Shown: positions 45,998-54,735 of the stretch, piece by piece
Layout: each line of letters starts with the position of its first letter
How positions within the stretch are numbered: position 1 is the stretch's first letter
DNA from: VSJD01 sp041653875
GTDB lineage: Bacteria; Verrucomicrobiota; Kiritimatiellia; JAAZAB01
DNA length: 64,000 bases
Direction: 5' to 3'
Assembly (NCBI GenBank): GCA_041653875.1
Contig: JBAZEM010000001.1
Location: forward strand, 189,404-253,403
Made by a program: the position numbers and the translations under genes
Notes under the pieces: generated by a model
The model's input: the letters and a program-made list of their open reading frames with translations, nothing else
The model's database searches: none
What the model was told of the DNA's origin: nothing

Positions 45998-47677
45998 TCA
46001 GAAGGCCGGATCGCGCAGGCGGCGATGCTCGATGGCCATGTCGAGGGTAATGGTCCGGATCGGGGCGGAGGTTGGGGCAAGCGCGAAGGATACGGAAGGA
46101 TTGGGCCCGACGGCGTCAAAGGCCTTTACTTCCGGAACGTAGGTCATGTCCGCGCAGTGCGCCTTCGGCAAATTGGTTCCGCTAAAAACCTGTTGATCGC
46201 CATCGGTATTGAAGGTCAGCATGAAATCCCGGTAACGCCCCAGGAGCCGCTTGGGAAAATCCACGCGCACCAAGGCGATATCGCGGGCGCCGCCGGTAGC
46301 GCAGGAAATCCGGATGCGATTTTTTTCCACGCTCTCCGCCCGGCTGATCGCCGCATAACGCCCCTGCGGTCCGTCCCAAAACACCGCGAAAACCAAGGGT
46401 TCTCCGTAGGTTTGGGCGAAAAGCACGATGGCCTGGACCATCAACGCGCCGGTCACCAACACCAGAGCCACAGCGTATTTCAATAACCGGCGCCGGCGGT
46501 TCGCGGCCCATCCCAGAAAGACTGCCATCGGAATGAGGCCGGCAAATAGATACCGGCCCTGGGGCTGGAAATCGTTGCACAGGCACATCCACACGTGCAG
46601 GCCTAAAATCGCCGCCAGGAAGGCGCCCAGCCATAGAGCGGCGGTCTGGGCGGGGCGGTCGTGCGTCAAGAGGAGTTCCAGCAGAAATAAAGCGCAGAGC
46701 GCGGGAATGATGACCTGAAGCACGGCATACACTTCCGGACGGAACCCGACGTCCAGATATCCGAACAAGCCGAAGAACGAAGCGAATGTGATTGTCGCGA
46801 ATTTTTGTTGAACCAGCCAGAGGAGGGACGCGCGCGATATCCCGTGATTCACAGGAACAACGTCGCGTAAAATTCCTAATTGCGCCAAGCGCTCCTCGCC
46901 GAGGAGTAGGGGCATGGGTGTCCCGTAAAGCCAGTAATTGCGCGCATACCAGAATCCGGAAATAAGGATGGCGCCGCAGGCCGCCGCCAAGGCCACGCGG
47001 AACACGGTTGCCCATGTCAGGCGGCCGCGCCAAGCCAGATAGCAAAAGCCGGCCGCCAGGAAGGGGGCGTAGATGAAAAAATTATATTTGGCGGAAAAAA
47101 GCAGGCCTCCGGCCAAGCCGAGCATTATCAGGGCGGCATTGGACGGCGTTTTCCAGAAGCGCGCCAGGGCATACGCCAGCAGGGCGGCGATGCCCAACGC
47201 ATGGGCATCGGCATTTACATAACAAAAGCTGAACAGGACCTGGGGAATGAAAGCGAATGCCGCCGTGACGGTCGCCGACAAGAGCGGACGATCGATCAGG
47301 GTCCTGATGGCCAGGAAGAGGCCGTTGATGAAGATCAGGCCCCAGGCCAGCGAAGCCAGCCGGGCGCCCTGGTAGAACTCGAGGCCGAACAACGTGTGGC
47401 CGGCTTGCGCGGCGGCGGCCGCCGCCATATAGTTCAGCGCCGGCATCTGGTTATAGCTGGAAAGCGCGTGGCGAAACCGGTCCAAATCGTCCACGCCCCA
47501 GACCGGCAGGCGGTGATGGGCAAGCATGAACTCGACGCTGTATTTGAAATGCGTGTTTTCGTCGGGGGCATTGTTGTAGGGCACCAGAAAAAGCCAGGAC
47601 AACCCGATGCTCAGGAAAAGCCCGTTCAGAATGAAGATCGGCCAGGAAGCATTGATCCATTTAGTGAATTGGCCCAT
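45998..47677 (-). CDS. DUF2142-type polytopic membrane protein
   Basis: This 559-residue protein with about twelve hydrophobic segments has a first periplasmic loop containing PYNNAPDENTHFKYSVEFML. The acidic PDE.H motif is typical of DUF2142 and related GT-C-type membrane proteins. A later loop carries CNDFQPQGRYLFAGLIPMAV, the conserved QGRY element of the family. The C-terminal ~100 residues are soluble. Family members lie in surface-polysaccharide loci, and some are thought to be lipid-linked sugar transferases. It is the promoter-distal gene of the minus-strand glycan cluster. Confidence 0.8.
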   Translation of the reverse strand: MGQFTKWINASWPIFILNGLFLSIGLSWLFLVPYNNAPDENTHFKYSVEFMLAHHRLPVWGVDDLDRFRHALSSYNQMPALNYMAAAAAAQAGHTLFGLEFYQGARLASLAWGLIFINGLFLAIRTLIDRPLLSATVTAAFAFIPQVLFSFCYVNADAHALGIAALLAYALARFWKTPSNAALIMLGLAGGLLFSAKYNFFIYAPFLAAGFCYLAWRGRLTWATVFRVALAAACGAILISGFWYARNYWLYGTPMPLLLGEERLAQLGILRDVVPVNHGISRASLLWLVQQKFATITFASFFGLFGYLDVGFRPEVYAVLQVIIPALCALFLLELLLTHDRPAQTAALWLGAFLAAILGLHVWMCLCNDFQPQGRYLFAGLIPMAVFLGWAANRRRRLLKYAVALVLVTGALMVQAIVLFAQTYGEPLVFAVFWDGPQGRYAAISRAESVEKNRIRISCATGGARDIALVRVDFPKRLLGRYRDFMLTFNTDGDQQVFSGTNLPKAHCADMTYVPEVKAFDAVGPNPSVSFALAPTSAPIRTITLDMAIEHRRLRDPAF

Positions 47678-47704
47678 GACATTAGGCGTAACTACTCATA
47701 TCCT

Positions 47705-47822
47705 TTTTTTAACTACGAAACACGCGAAATACACGAAATCTGATTGAGATGCGTGAAGATTTGAGCGCCCGAAAATTCATTGCCTATTCCCGCTTTCGCG
47801 TTTTTAGCGTGTTTCGTAGTTG
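47705..47822. repeat. inverted arms with 9-bp period
   Basis: ACGAAACAC/GCGAAATAC/ACGAAATCT units (47713-47740) and the complement TTTCGCGTTTTTAGCGTG followed by TTTCGTAG (47793-47822) enclose a ~53-base spacer. The layout is that of the heptad clusters, but the unit is nine bases. Confidence 0.7.
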
Positions 47823-47854
47823 TTTTTTTCTGGAGCAAGATAGTTGTCGTTAGG

Positions 47855-49057
47855 TCAGATTGCCGGGCACTCGAGAATCGCGGCCACCACCTTGGCTTGG
47901 TCCGCCTCGCTCAGCCCTATATAAAATGGCAGGCGTACCAGGCGGTCGCTGACCGATTCCGTCACCGGGCACGCGCCCGGCCGGCCGCCGAATCGACAGC
48001 CCATGACCGAGAGATGCAAAGGCAGGTAGTGGAAAACCGCCAGGATGCTCCTGGTTTTCAGACGATCGATCAGGGCCTGACGCGCGGCCAAGGACGGCAT
48101 GAGCATGTAGAACATGTGATAAGGCTGTTCACAATGCGCCGGCACGCAAGGCAGGCTGACGGCGTGCCGCGCGGCCCAATCGCGCAAATGCGCGGCGTAA
48201 AACTCCCAGAGTCGCCGGCGTTGGGTTTGAATATGCTCGCGCGCCTCGAACTGGGCCAGCAGAAAAGCCGCCAGCAGGTCGGAGGGCAGGTAGCTGGAGC
48301 CCAGGTCCATCCAGGAGTATTTATCGGTTTGACCCCGGAATAACTGGCTGCGGTTCGTGCCTTTTTCCCTCAGGATTTCGGCCCGTTCGATGAAGCGCGG
48401 ATCGTTGATCAGCAGGGCGCCGCCCTCGCCGCAGGTAAAGTTCTTGGTTTCATGAAAACTCTGGGCCGCCAGACAGCCGAAAGTTCCCAGCCAGCGGCCC
48501 CGGTAACGGCCCAAGAGGCCGTGGGCATTATCCTCCACCACGGGAATGCCATGCCGGCCGGCGATCTTCAGGATGGCGTCCATTTCACAGCCCACGCCGG
48601 CGTAATGCACCGGCACGATTGCCTTGGTGCGCGGCGTGATCAGGCGCTCCAGGCGGGATTCATCCAGGTTGAGCGTGTCCGGCCGGATATCGGCGAACAC
48701 CGGGCGCGCGCCGCGGAGCACAAAGGCGTTGACCGTGGAAACGAACGTGAAGGACGGCACGATCACTTCATCGCCCGGCTGGATATCGAGCAGGAGCGCC
48801 GCTATTTCCAGGGCGTGGGTGCAGGAGGTGGTCAGTAACGCCTTGGGTATGCCCAGCTCTTTTTCAAGATAAGCATGGCATTGGCGCGTAAAGATGCCAT
48901 CGCCTGAAATCTGGCCGTTGGCGATGGCCCGCGCCATGTAAGCCTGTTCGTTGCCGACAAAGCCGGGACGATTGAAAGGAATGGCATAGCCCGGACGGGT
49001 CATTGCGGCCGGCGGCGTGCGCCGCGCCGATTTTGCGATTTTAGATTTGGGCGTCAT
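47855..49057 (-). CDS. wecE: dTDP-4-amino-4,6-dideoxygalactose transaminase
   Basis: This PLP-dependent sugar aminotransferase of the DegT/DnrJ/EryC1 family makes dTDP-Fuc4N. Segments matching WecE/RffA are IPFNRPGFVGNEQAYMARAI, GDGIFTRQCHAYLEKELG, LLTTSCTHALEIAALLLDI, IVPSFTFVSTVNAFVLRGA, EDNAHGLLGRYRGRWLGTFG and the Schiff-base lysine in SFHETKNFTCGEGGALLIND. The C-terminus has LPLHLSVMGCRFG. The ATG at 49057 overlaps the upstream stop (ATGA). The first ~18 residues include KSKIAKSARR, encoded by AAATCTA-type heptads, so the ATG at 49003 is an alternative. The matching acetyltransferase WecD lies three genes upstream. Confidence 0.92.
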   Translation of the reverse strand: MTPKSKIAKSARRTPPAAMTRPGYAIPFNRPGFVGNEQAYMARAIANGQISGDGIFTRQCHAYLEKELGIPKALLTTSCTHALEIAALLLDIQPGDEVIVPSFTFVSTVNAFVLRGARPVFADIRPDTLNLDESRLERLITPRTKAIVPVHYAGVGCEMDAILKIAGRHGIPVVEDNAHGLLGRYRGRWLGTFGCLAAQSFHETKNFTCGEGGALLINDPRFIERAEILREKGTNRSQLFRGQTDKYSWMDLGSSYLPSDLLAAFLLAQFEAREHIQTQRRRLWEFYAAHLRDWAARHAVSLPCVPAHCEQPYHMFYMLMPSLAARQALIDRLKTRSILAVFHYLPLHLSVMGCRFGGRPGACPVTESVSDRLVRLPFYIGLSEADQAKVVAAILECPAI

Positions 49058-50481
49058 ACAGGATCGGGCGCCGGCTTTTCCGCGGCCATGGGCCGGGGCC
49101 GCGCGGCAAGGCGCAACCACTGCCGGCAATATTGCGCGATAATATTAATCAGCATCCGGGCAATGTCGCTGAGCATGGGATGGCGGCAAATGCCGAGCAG
49201 GTTCCGGCGGAATTGCAGGCGCCGCATTTTTTTGTAAAATCCGACGAATGCGTCGTGGGTCAACACCTCGGAAATCAGGATGAATTTGTCCGCCGGGCCG
49301 CAAATACAGGTGTTCAATTTGGTCCAGTCAAAAGATTCCTCCGCCACCAGGTTGCGGCCCTTGGCATATTCCCAGACCGGGGTGCCCGGGAACGGTGTCA
49401 GGATATTCACCTCCACAAGGTCCGGCTTGTTTTGCCGGATGAAATTGTAGGTGTTCATGATTTGAGCGCCGGTTTCGCGGGGCGCGCCGATAATGAAATA
49501 GGCGTTAACCTTGAGCCCGTGCTCCCTGAGAATGCGGACCGCCTCCCGGTTTTGGGCGACGGTCACATTGTCGCCTTTCAAATAACGCAGGATTTGGTCG
49601 TCGCCGGATTCCAGCCCCATCGTGACGTATTTGACGCCCAGGCGCACCAGCAGGGCGGCTAAATTTCGATTTACGAGATTTGCTCGGCAATTACAACTGA
49701 ACCCGATGCGGTTGAGCAGCCCGCGCTTTTCCAGCAGGCGGATGAGCGTTTCGATGCGCTCGAGCCTGGCGATAAACAAGTCGTCATACAACGAAATGAA
49801 GTTCACGCCGTATTGGCGCGCCAGCAGTTCGATCTCGGCGGCGATATAGTCGGCGGAGTGAAAGCGAACCTTGTCCCAAAACCGCGTGGAGGCGCAGAAC
49901 GCGCACCGATAAGGGCAGCCGCGCGATGTGAAAATGGGGGTGTGCGTGTAAATCGGGAACAAACTGCGGTCGGGGAACGGCAGGGTGTCGAGGTCGGCCA
50001 GGCAGGGCCGGTCCGCGTTCTGAACGAATGTGGCGCCTTCCCAATAGGCGATGCCCGGAATCGTTTTTAGGGTTTGCCCATCCGTTTTGCCGCCCATGAC
50101 GGTCTGGACCAGTTCGGCGAAGGTTTGCTCGCCCTCGCCCAGGCAGGCGGCCAGGGCGCTTCGCGGCAGACAACGGGGCAGGACGGAAATGTGCGCGCCG
50201 CCCATGACGACGGGAATGCGGCGTCGTTCGAACTCTTCGGCATAGCGCAAGGCAATCGGCGTATTCTGGGAGACGAAACTGATGCCGGCCAGTTGGGGCT
50301 TGAACTGCTCCGCCGCCTGCGGGACGTTTTCTTCGATGACGCGGAACTCGAAGGGCGTGCCGGGTATGGCGCGGCGCACGCCGGCGGCCAGGTAGCCGAG
50401 CCCCAGCATTGCCTGCCGGCGTTCCATCCACGAATGCGTTCCGATCGCATTGACCAACAGAATTCGAAATGGCGTGGGCAT
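49054..50481 (-). CDS. B12-binding-domain radical SAM protein
   Basis: This 475-residue protein from the ATG at 50481 sits behind AGAGGAAC. The N-terminal cobalamin-binding-like domain (RILLVNAIGTHSW, VIEENVPQAAEQFKPQLAGI, IPVVMGGAHISVLP) is followed by the radical SAM domain with the cluster motif FTSRGCPYRCAFCASTRFWD and LYDDLFIARLERIETLI, YVTMGLESGDDQILRYLKGD and LKVNAYFIIGAPRET. The DxHxxG cobalamin loop is not obvious, so B12 binding is uncertain. Homologues (COG1032) in glycan loci methylate or rearrange sugars or lipids. It overlaps wecE by four bases. An upstream start at 50529 is less likely. Confidence 0.88.
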   Translation of the reverse strand: MPTPFRILLVNAIGTHSWMERRQAMLGLGYLAAGVRRAIPGTPFEFRVIEENVPQAAEQFKPQLAGISFVSQNTPIALRYAEEFERRRIPVVMGGAHISVLPRCLPRSALAACLGEGEQTFAELVQTVMGGKTDGQTLKTIPGIAYWEGATFVQNADRPCLADLDTLPFPDRSLFPIYTHTPIFTSRGCPYRCAFCASTRFWDKVRFHSADYIAAEIELLARQYGVNFISLYDDLFIARLERIETLIRLLEKRGLLNRIGFSCNCRANLVNRNLAALLVRLGVKYVTMGLESGDDQILRYLKGDNVTVAQNREAVRILREHGLKVNAYFIIGAPRETGAQIMNTYNFIRQNKPDLVEVNILTPFPGTPVWEYAKGRNLVAEESFDWTKLNTCICGPADKFILISEVLTHDAFVGFYKKMRRLQFRRNLLGICRHPMLSDIARMLINIIAQYCRQWLRLAARPRPMAAEKPAPDPV

Positions 50482-50561
50482 TGTTCCTCTGGATGTAACT
50501 GGCGCACGGAGCCCGTGAAATTCGGTCACAGCGTAGTCTGTTTAAATATCGAACTTTGAAG

Positions 50562-50658
50562 CAAACGCCCAACATCCAACGCCAAACATCGAACATCGAA
50601 TGCAAACGGAAGGGGCTTATACTTCGGTGTTGGGCGTTCGATGTTCGGTGTTCGATGT
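50562..50658. repeat. inverted pair of CATCGAA-type heptad arms
   Basis: CGCCCAA/CATCCAA/CATCGAA units (50565-50604) face GTGTTGGGCGTTCGATGTTC-type units (50626-50658) across a ~22-base spacer. The second arm encodes the last ~13 residues of the upstream glycosyltransferase. Confidence 0.85.
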
Positions 50659-51624
50659 TTTCCCTTCTTGGCGCTCCGCCGTCTGGCGCACGACGTAGGT
50701 GGGGCGGTCCATGAGCCGGAAATGCATCCGGGCGATATATTCGCCGATAATCCCCAGGGCAAAAAGCTGGGCCCCGGCAAAGATGGTGATAATGGAAGCC
50801 AAAAATGGAAAGCCGGGCACGCTGTACCCATGAATCAGGTAGCGGCCGACCACGTAAACCAGGACGCCGCCCCCAAAGAGAGTGAAAAAGAACCCGATCC
50901 AACTGGCCAATCGAAGCGGCAAGGTCGAGAAGCCGGTGATAACGTCGAAGCAATGCGCCAATAACCTGGCCAAGGAATAGCTGGAACGTCCGTGAACGCG
51001 CGCATCGTGCCGGACCAGGACGGAGGTGAAGCGCAGCGTGCCCCAGGTCAACAAGACGTCGATGGATGCAAACGGGCCTTGAAACTCCGCGAAGGCATCG
51101 CGCAATTGCGCGCGAAAGGCCCGAAATGCGCTGATTTGCGAGGCGTTGGCAATGCCCAGGGTGCGGAACATGATGAAGCGCAATGTTTGCGAGGCTATGC
51201 GCCGGAAGAAACTGTGCTTTCCCTCGGCAGGCACGCCGTAAACCACGTCGAATCCTTCCGCCAGCTTGACGAGCAACTTTGGGATTTCTTCCGGCGGATG
51301 CTGCAAGTCCGCATCCAGGGTGACAATCACGTCGAACCGTGCCGCGCGAATGCCGCAGAGCAAGGCGTTGTGTTGGCCGAAATTGCGCATCAGGTTGATG
51401 CCCCGGATATGCGGATTGGCGCGGGCCAGTTCCGCGATCGAGGCCCAACAGCGGTCGGGACTGCCGTCGTTGACCAGGATGATCTCGAACTCGGACGGGC
51501 GCGCCTGCAATACGCCCCGCAGTCGTTCCACCAGCGGCCGCAGGGAGGACTCGGAGCGATATGCCGGAACCACCACGCTGACGGACGGGGTGGGGGCGGT
51601 CAAGTTGTTGTTAATTAAATGCAT
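50617..51624 (-). CDS. GT2 glycosyltransferase, polyprenyl-phosphate type with two membrane helices
   Basis: This 335-residue family 2 transferase of the DPM1/GtrB/ArnC type moves a sugar from a nucleotide to polyprenyl phosphate. Its GT-A domain has SVVVPAYRSESSLRPLVERL, IILVNDGSPDRCWASIAELA and the NFGQHNALLCGI segment. The metal-binding motif is in VIVTLDADLQHPPEEIPKLL. Two C-terminal helices anchor it (LASWIGFFFTLFGGGVLVYV and FLASIITIFAGAQLFALGII). The tail SNTEHRTPNTEV is encoded by CATCGAA-type heptads and is not part of the family. Confidence 0.92.
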   Translation of the reverse strand: MHLINNNLTAPTPSVSVVVPAYRSESSLRPLVERLRGVLQARPSEFEIILVNDGSPDRCWASIAELARANPHIRGINLMRNFGQHNALLCGIRAARFDVIVTLDADLQHPPEEIPKLLVKLAEGFDVVYGVPAEGKHSFFRRIASQTLRFIMFRTLGIANASQISAFRAFRAQLRDAFAEFQGPFASIDVLLTWGTLRFTSVLVRHDARVHGRSSYSLARLLAHCFDVITGFSTLPLRLASWIGFFFTLFGGGVLVYVVGRYLIHGYSVPGFPFLASIITIFAGAQLFALGIIGEYIARMHFRLMDRPTYVVRQTAERQEGKTSNTEHRTPNTEV

Positions 51625-51637
51625 AGGAATTCAATCT

Positions 51638-51766
51638 TGTGGCCGCGCCCGTGAGGGCGTGGATCTTGCCGGCCTGCCCACCATAGCCCCCTGGGCGACG
51701 GCTGGAAGCCACGGCGTCACCCAGGCTTCGCTAAAAGCTATGCCGAGGCAAGCCGCCGCGGCTACA
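51638..51766. repeat. long GTAG/CTAC palindrome (TGTGGCCGCGCC type)
   Basis: This ~129-bp element opens TGTGGCCGCGCCCGTGAGGG and closes CCGCCGCGGCTACA, with inner GCCACGGCGTCACCCAGGC. A close relative lies inside the SGNH hydrolase gene at 60917-61012. Confidence 0.8.
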
Positions 51767-51825
51767 TGAAAAAAGTTGCCGCTTTTGGCGGCTTCATAAA
51801 TTCGGGTTCCGATCCTTGCGATTCT

Positions 51826-52569
51826 TTATGCCGTAAACCATTTGTGATAATAGAGCTGGCAGGAGCGCGTAATAAAGCCATTGCGCTGCGCCATGCGCTG
51901 GGCGGGCACGTTACGACCCTGGGTCGCCAGCCAGACGCATTCGACGTTGCGGCGCACATACCAGTCCAACCCGGCGCGGAATAATTCCTGGCCTACCCCG
52001 GCTTTGCGCTCCGCCGCCCGCACCCCGGTCAGTTCATACTGAGCCTCCAACTTGCTTTTATCGAGCACGCCGGTGATGTAGCCGACGACATCATTGCCTT
52101 TTTGGGCCACCAGGGCAAGCTCCGCGCCGCCCTCCAGGCTTTTCTTGATCCAGACGGCGTAATAGGCCCGGCATTTTTCTTCCAAAAAATGTTCGTCGAA
52201 GTAATAACGCGAATCGACATAACTGGTGCGGGCAATGTCCTGACAGATGGGAACGTCTTCAGGTCTTGCGCAACGAATCGATATGCCCTCGGCGGCTCTC
52301 GGACGGGTATCGGGGTTCCAATTGCGCAAGGATCGTTCCATGTTCAGGCGGATTTCGACTAAGCGAAAGCCATTGCGCTCCGCCTGGCGGATGGTCTGGC
52401 GGTCGTCCGTCCGCGCCACAAAATACAGGCATTCGATTCGCTGGCGTTTGCACCAGTCGCCAATTGCCTCGACGATCCGGTTGTCCAAGGCGGGAACCAC
52501 CGCCCGGGCAATACGAAAACCGAAAAAATCGGTGTCCCATTGAAGAAACAGGCAAGGTTCACTCGTCAT
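51826..52569 (-). CDS. wecD: dTDP-fucosamine acetyltransferase-like GNAT protein
   Basis: This 247-residue protein has a C-terminal GNAT domain. The N-terminal LFLQWDTDFFGFRIARAV and CLYFVARTDDRQTIRQAERN are typical of WecD/RffC. The acetyl-CoA site lies around ELTGVRAAERKAGVGQELFR, with the final strand LATQGRNVPAQRMAQRNGFI. WecD acetylates dTDP-Fuc4N to dTDP-Fuc4NAc, the product of the wecE gene nearby, so the pair supports synthesis of a Fuc4NAc-containing surface glycan. A repeat-filled gap of ~200 bases separates it from the glycosyltransferase gene. Confidence 0.83.
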   Translation of the reverse strand: MTSEPCLFLQWDTDFFGFRIARAVVPALDNRIVEAIGDWCKRQRIECLYFVARTDDRQTIRQAERNGFRLVEIRLNMERSLRNWNPDTRPRAAEGISIRCARPEDVPICQDIARTSYVDSRYYFDEHFLEEKCRAYYAVWIKKSLEGGAELALVAQKGNDVVGYITGVLDKSKLEAQYELTGVRAAERKAGVGQELFRAGLDWYVRRNVECVWLATQGRNVPAQRMAQRNGFITRSCQLYYHKWFTA

Positions 52570-52680
52570 TTTTGCTACACTGCTCCTGATAGAAAACGCG
52601 ATTTATTCTAACGCAAACGCGCCGTGGCGCAATCATAAACCTGTCTTGTGAATCGGCCCCAATGCGGGGCGATTATTGCT

Positions 52681-52810
52681 GTAGCCCGCCTGCAACGCTG
52701 TAGCACTGCGGGCAGGCCGTCGGACGTTGGTCCTTCGGCAACTTTACCGTTCTTACGAACGGCCGCTACACTGAGCTGGTGTAGTTGCGGTTCGATAGAA
52801 CCGCTGTGCT
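52681..52810. repeat. composite of GTAG palindromes (families D and C)
   Basis: The gap 52570-52825 has no gene. It holds GTAG-CCCGCCTGCAACGCTG...GCGGGCAGG (52681-52716), a partial family A right half, an ACCGTTC-TTAC-GAACGG unit closing in CTACA (52748-52771), and a GTAGTTGCGGTTC-GATA-GAACCG unit (52779-52803). Several palindrome types have accumulated in one place. Confidence 0.8.
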
Positions 52811-52825
52811 TTGTTCGCGGCCCCT

Positions 52826-53668
52826 TTAATTGCGCGCCGCCATGGCAATGGTTGTGCCTGGAATCCAACAGGACAACCGCCCCCCCATCCTGGGCGGCAT
52901 GCGTATCGCCAACTTGCGCGCAATGAGCGCCAACGGAAACGCATGTAAATAGGGGACGGCGCGAATGTCCTTGAATCCGGCCGATGCCAGCAGACGGTTA
53001 AGCGTGAGTCGGTCATAAAAGGCCACATGTTCCGGGATCTTGAACGACGCCCATTTCCGCCCCATCAACGGGAACCAGAGACTGCCGATATTGGGCGTGG
53101 CCACGGCCACCACGCCGCCCGCTTTTAATTTATCCCGGATGGCGCGCAACAACGGAACCGGCCGATAGACATGTTCAATGACATGCGCCAGGATGATGCA
53201 ATCATAGCGGTCTTCACGGGGCAGGCTCTCTATATCACCCTGATAGATTGTGGCGCCGTAGGTGGCGGCCTGCTTGACGGCCATGGGCGAGAAATCTGTG
53301 CCGACGCGTTGTTGGAAATACGGACGGGCCTCATCCAGCAGGTAACCATAACCGCAGCCGATCTCGAGCAGTGCGCCTTGCAGTGAAAAGCGGTCGTTCA
53401 GTTTTTTTAAAAACCGGCGAAAGGTCAAGCGCAAGGCCGGCTCCTGCGCGGCATACGAAGCATAGCCCTGTCCCTCAAAATAATCGCGGCGCGCATAGAG
53501 TGCGGCGGCGCTCGCGGGCGTCAGGCGCGTGGCGCAAAAATACAGGCCGCACTCCGCACAGTGCGCCAGTTTATAAGGCGCAAAGTCGAAGCGCGTGGGC
53601 CTGGCGTTGCCGGCGCCGCATAACGGGCAATCCGTCGTTTCCAGTTGGATGGTGTCGGGCAGATTCAT
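52826..53668 (-). CDS. class I SAM-dependent methyltransferase with N-terminal zinc ribbon
   Basis: This 280-residue protein from the ATG at 53668 has an N-terminal ribbon with two CxxC pairs (DCPLCGAGNARP and HCAECGLYFC). A Rossmann methyltransferase fold follows, with the SAM motif LLEIGCGYGYLLDEARPYF, a GTDFSPMAVKQAATYG segment, YDCIILAHVIEHVYRPVPLL and ATPNIGSLWFPLMG. This two-part build is common in polysaccharide and lipid-modification loci. The acceptor is unknown. The C-terminus ends near a repeat-rich gap. The frame is open upstream to 53878, but this overlaps a CCCTCTCCC repeat and is not coding. Confidence 0.88.
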   Translation of the reverse strand: MNLPDTIQLETTDCPLCGAGNARPTRFDFAPYKLAHCAECGLYFCATRLTPASAAALYARRDYFEGQGYASYAAQEPALRLTFRRFLKKLNDRFSLQGALLEIGCGYGYLLDEARPYFQQRVGTDFSPMAVKQAATYGATIYQGDIESLPREDRYDCIILAHVIEHVYRPVPLLRAIRDKLKAGGVVAVATPNIGSLWFPLMGRKWASFKIPEHVAFYDRLTLNRLLASAGFKDIRAVPYLHAFPLALIARKLAIRMPPRMGGRLSCWIPGTTIAMAARN

Positions 53669-53689
53669 GTATGGGGCTTTCGACGTGAC

Positions 53690-53724
53690 TCCCTCTCCCA
53701 AGGGAGAGGGTTGGGGTGAGGGGG
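53690..53724. repeat. CCCTCTCCC-AAGGGAGAGGG repeat
   Basis: A perfect short hairpin CCCTCTCCC/GGGAGAGGG is followed by TTGGGGTGAGGGG. Sequences of this kind are dispersed in many bacterial genomes. It lies between the methyltransferase gene and the glycosyltransferase gene. Confidence 0.75.
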
Positions 53725-53747
53725 GAACACGACGGAGGTCCTTCGTA

Positions 53748-54734
53748 TTAAGTTTCCCCGCTTCGGGAATTGATTTTCCCCGCCGGGTCCGCGTCCCGCG
53801 GTCCCGTAACGGAACTGCGGCGCTGGTCGATGAGATAGCCGGGCCGGCGCTTGACTTCCTCGTAAATGCGGGCGACATAATTGCCCACGACGCCGATGCT
53901 GAGCATAATGATGCTTCCGAGAATCAGGAGCAGTAAAATGACGGTGGCGAACCCATCGATGGCGTGGCCCATGATCTTGTCATAGAGCGTCTTCGTGCCC
54001 AGCACCATGCTGATGCCGAGCGTCAGGGCGCCCGCCCAGCCCACGACCTGCAAAGGCAACGAGGAGAATGACGAAATGATCGTCAACGAGTATTTGATCA
54101 GGCGCAGGCGGGACCAGGCCGAGCCGCCGCCGCGCCGCTCCGGGACCTCGAACGGAATGCGCGCGGAGGGGAATTGCATCCATGTGATCAGGCCCCGGAA
54201 GACGCGCCCCCGTTCCGGCAATCGGCAATAGGCCTCCACGACCCTGCGATCCAGCAACTTGAAATCCGAATGATTCCGCAGATCGAATCCCGCCAGCCGG
54301 CTGAAAAGTGTGTAGAACCCGCCGGCCAAAAGGCCGGAGAGCCGGGATTCGCCGCCGCGGTCAACCTTATAAGCTTCCACGACATCGATCCCCTCGCCCC
54401 AAAGCTGGATCATGCGCGGCAACAAGGCCGGCGGGTGTTGCAGGTCGCTGTCCATGACGATTGCGGCGTCGCTCGATGTGTGATCCAGGCCCGCATGGAT
54501 GGCCGCCTCTTTGCCGAAGTTCCGCGTCAGCGCCAGTATTTGAATGATCGGCTCGGTTTCCGCCAGGCGCTGCACGATGCGCACGGTGTCGTCGCGGGAG
54601 CCGTCATCCACCACGAGAATCCGGGCGTCAACCGCCGGGCTTAGCGACTTCACGGCTTCGACGATTTGGCGCATATTCGCGGCAATCGCCGCCGCTTCGT
54701 TCAACACCGGAATAACGATAGTTACGGATTTCAT
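53748..54734 (-). CDS. GT2 glycosyltransferase, polyprenyl-phosphate type
   Basis: This 328-residue family 2 transferase is of the same type as the protein at 50617, but not a close copy. Its GT-A motifs are SVTIVIPVLNEAAAIAANMR, ILVVDDGSRDDTVRIVQRLA and IVMDSDLQHPPALLPRMI, followed by RNHSDFKLLDRRVVEAY. The C-terminus has two helices (LQVVGWAGALTLGISMVLGT and ATVILLLLILGSIIMLSIGV). Its start codon at 54734 is one base from the terminal repeat of a transposable element; the only ribosome binding site candidate, AAGGG, lies within that repeat. The element has therefore replaced its natural leader. Confidence 0.92.
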   Translation of the reverse strand: MKSVTIVIPVLNEAAAIAANMRQIVEAVKSLSPAVDARILVVDDGSRDDTVRIVQRLAETEPIIQILALTRNFGKEAAIHAGLDHTSSDAAIVMDSDLQHPPALLPRMIQLWGEGIDVVEAYKVDRGGESRLSGLLAGGFYTLFSRLAGFDLRNHSDFKLLDRRVVEAYCRLPERGRVFRGLITWMQFPSARIPFEVPERRGGGSAWSRLRLIKYSLTIISSFSSLPLQVVGWAGALTLGISMVLGTKTLYDKIMGHAIDGFATVILLLLILGSIIMLSIGVVGNYVARIYEEVKRRPGYLIDQRRSSVTGPRDADPAGKINSRSGET

Positions 54735-54735
54735 C

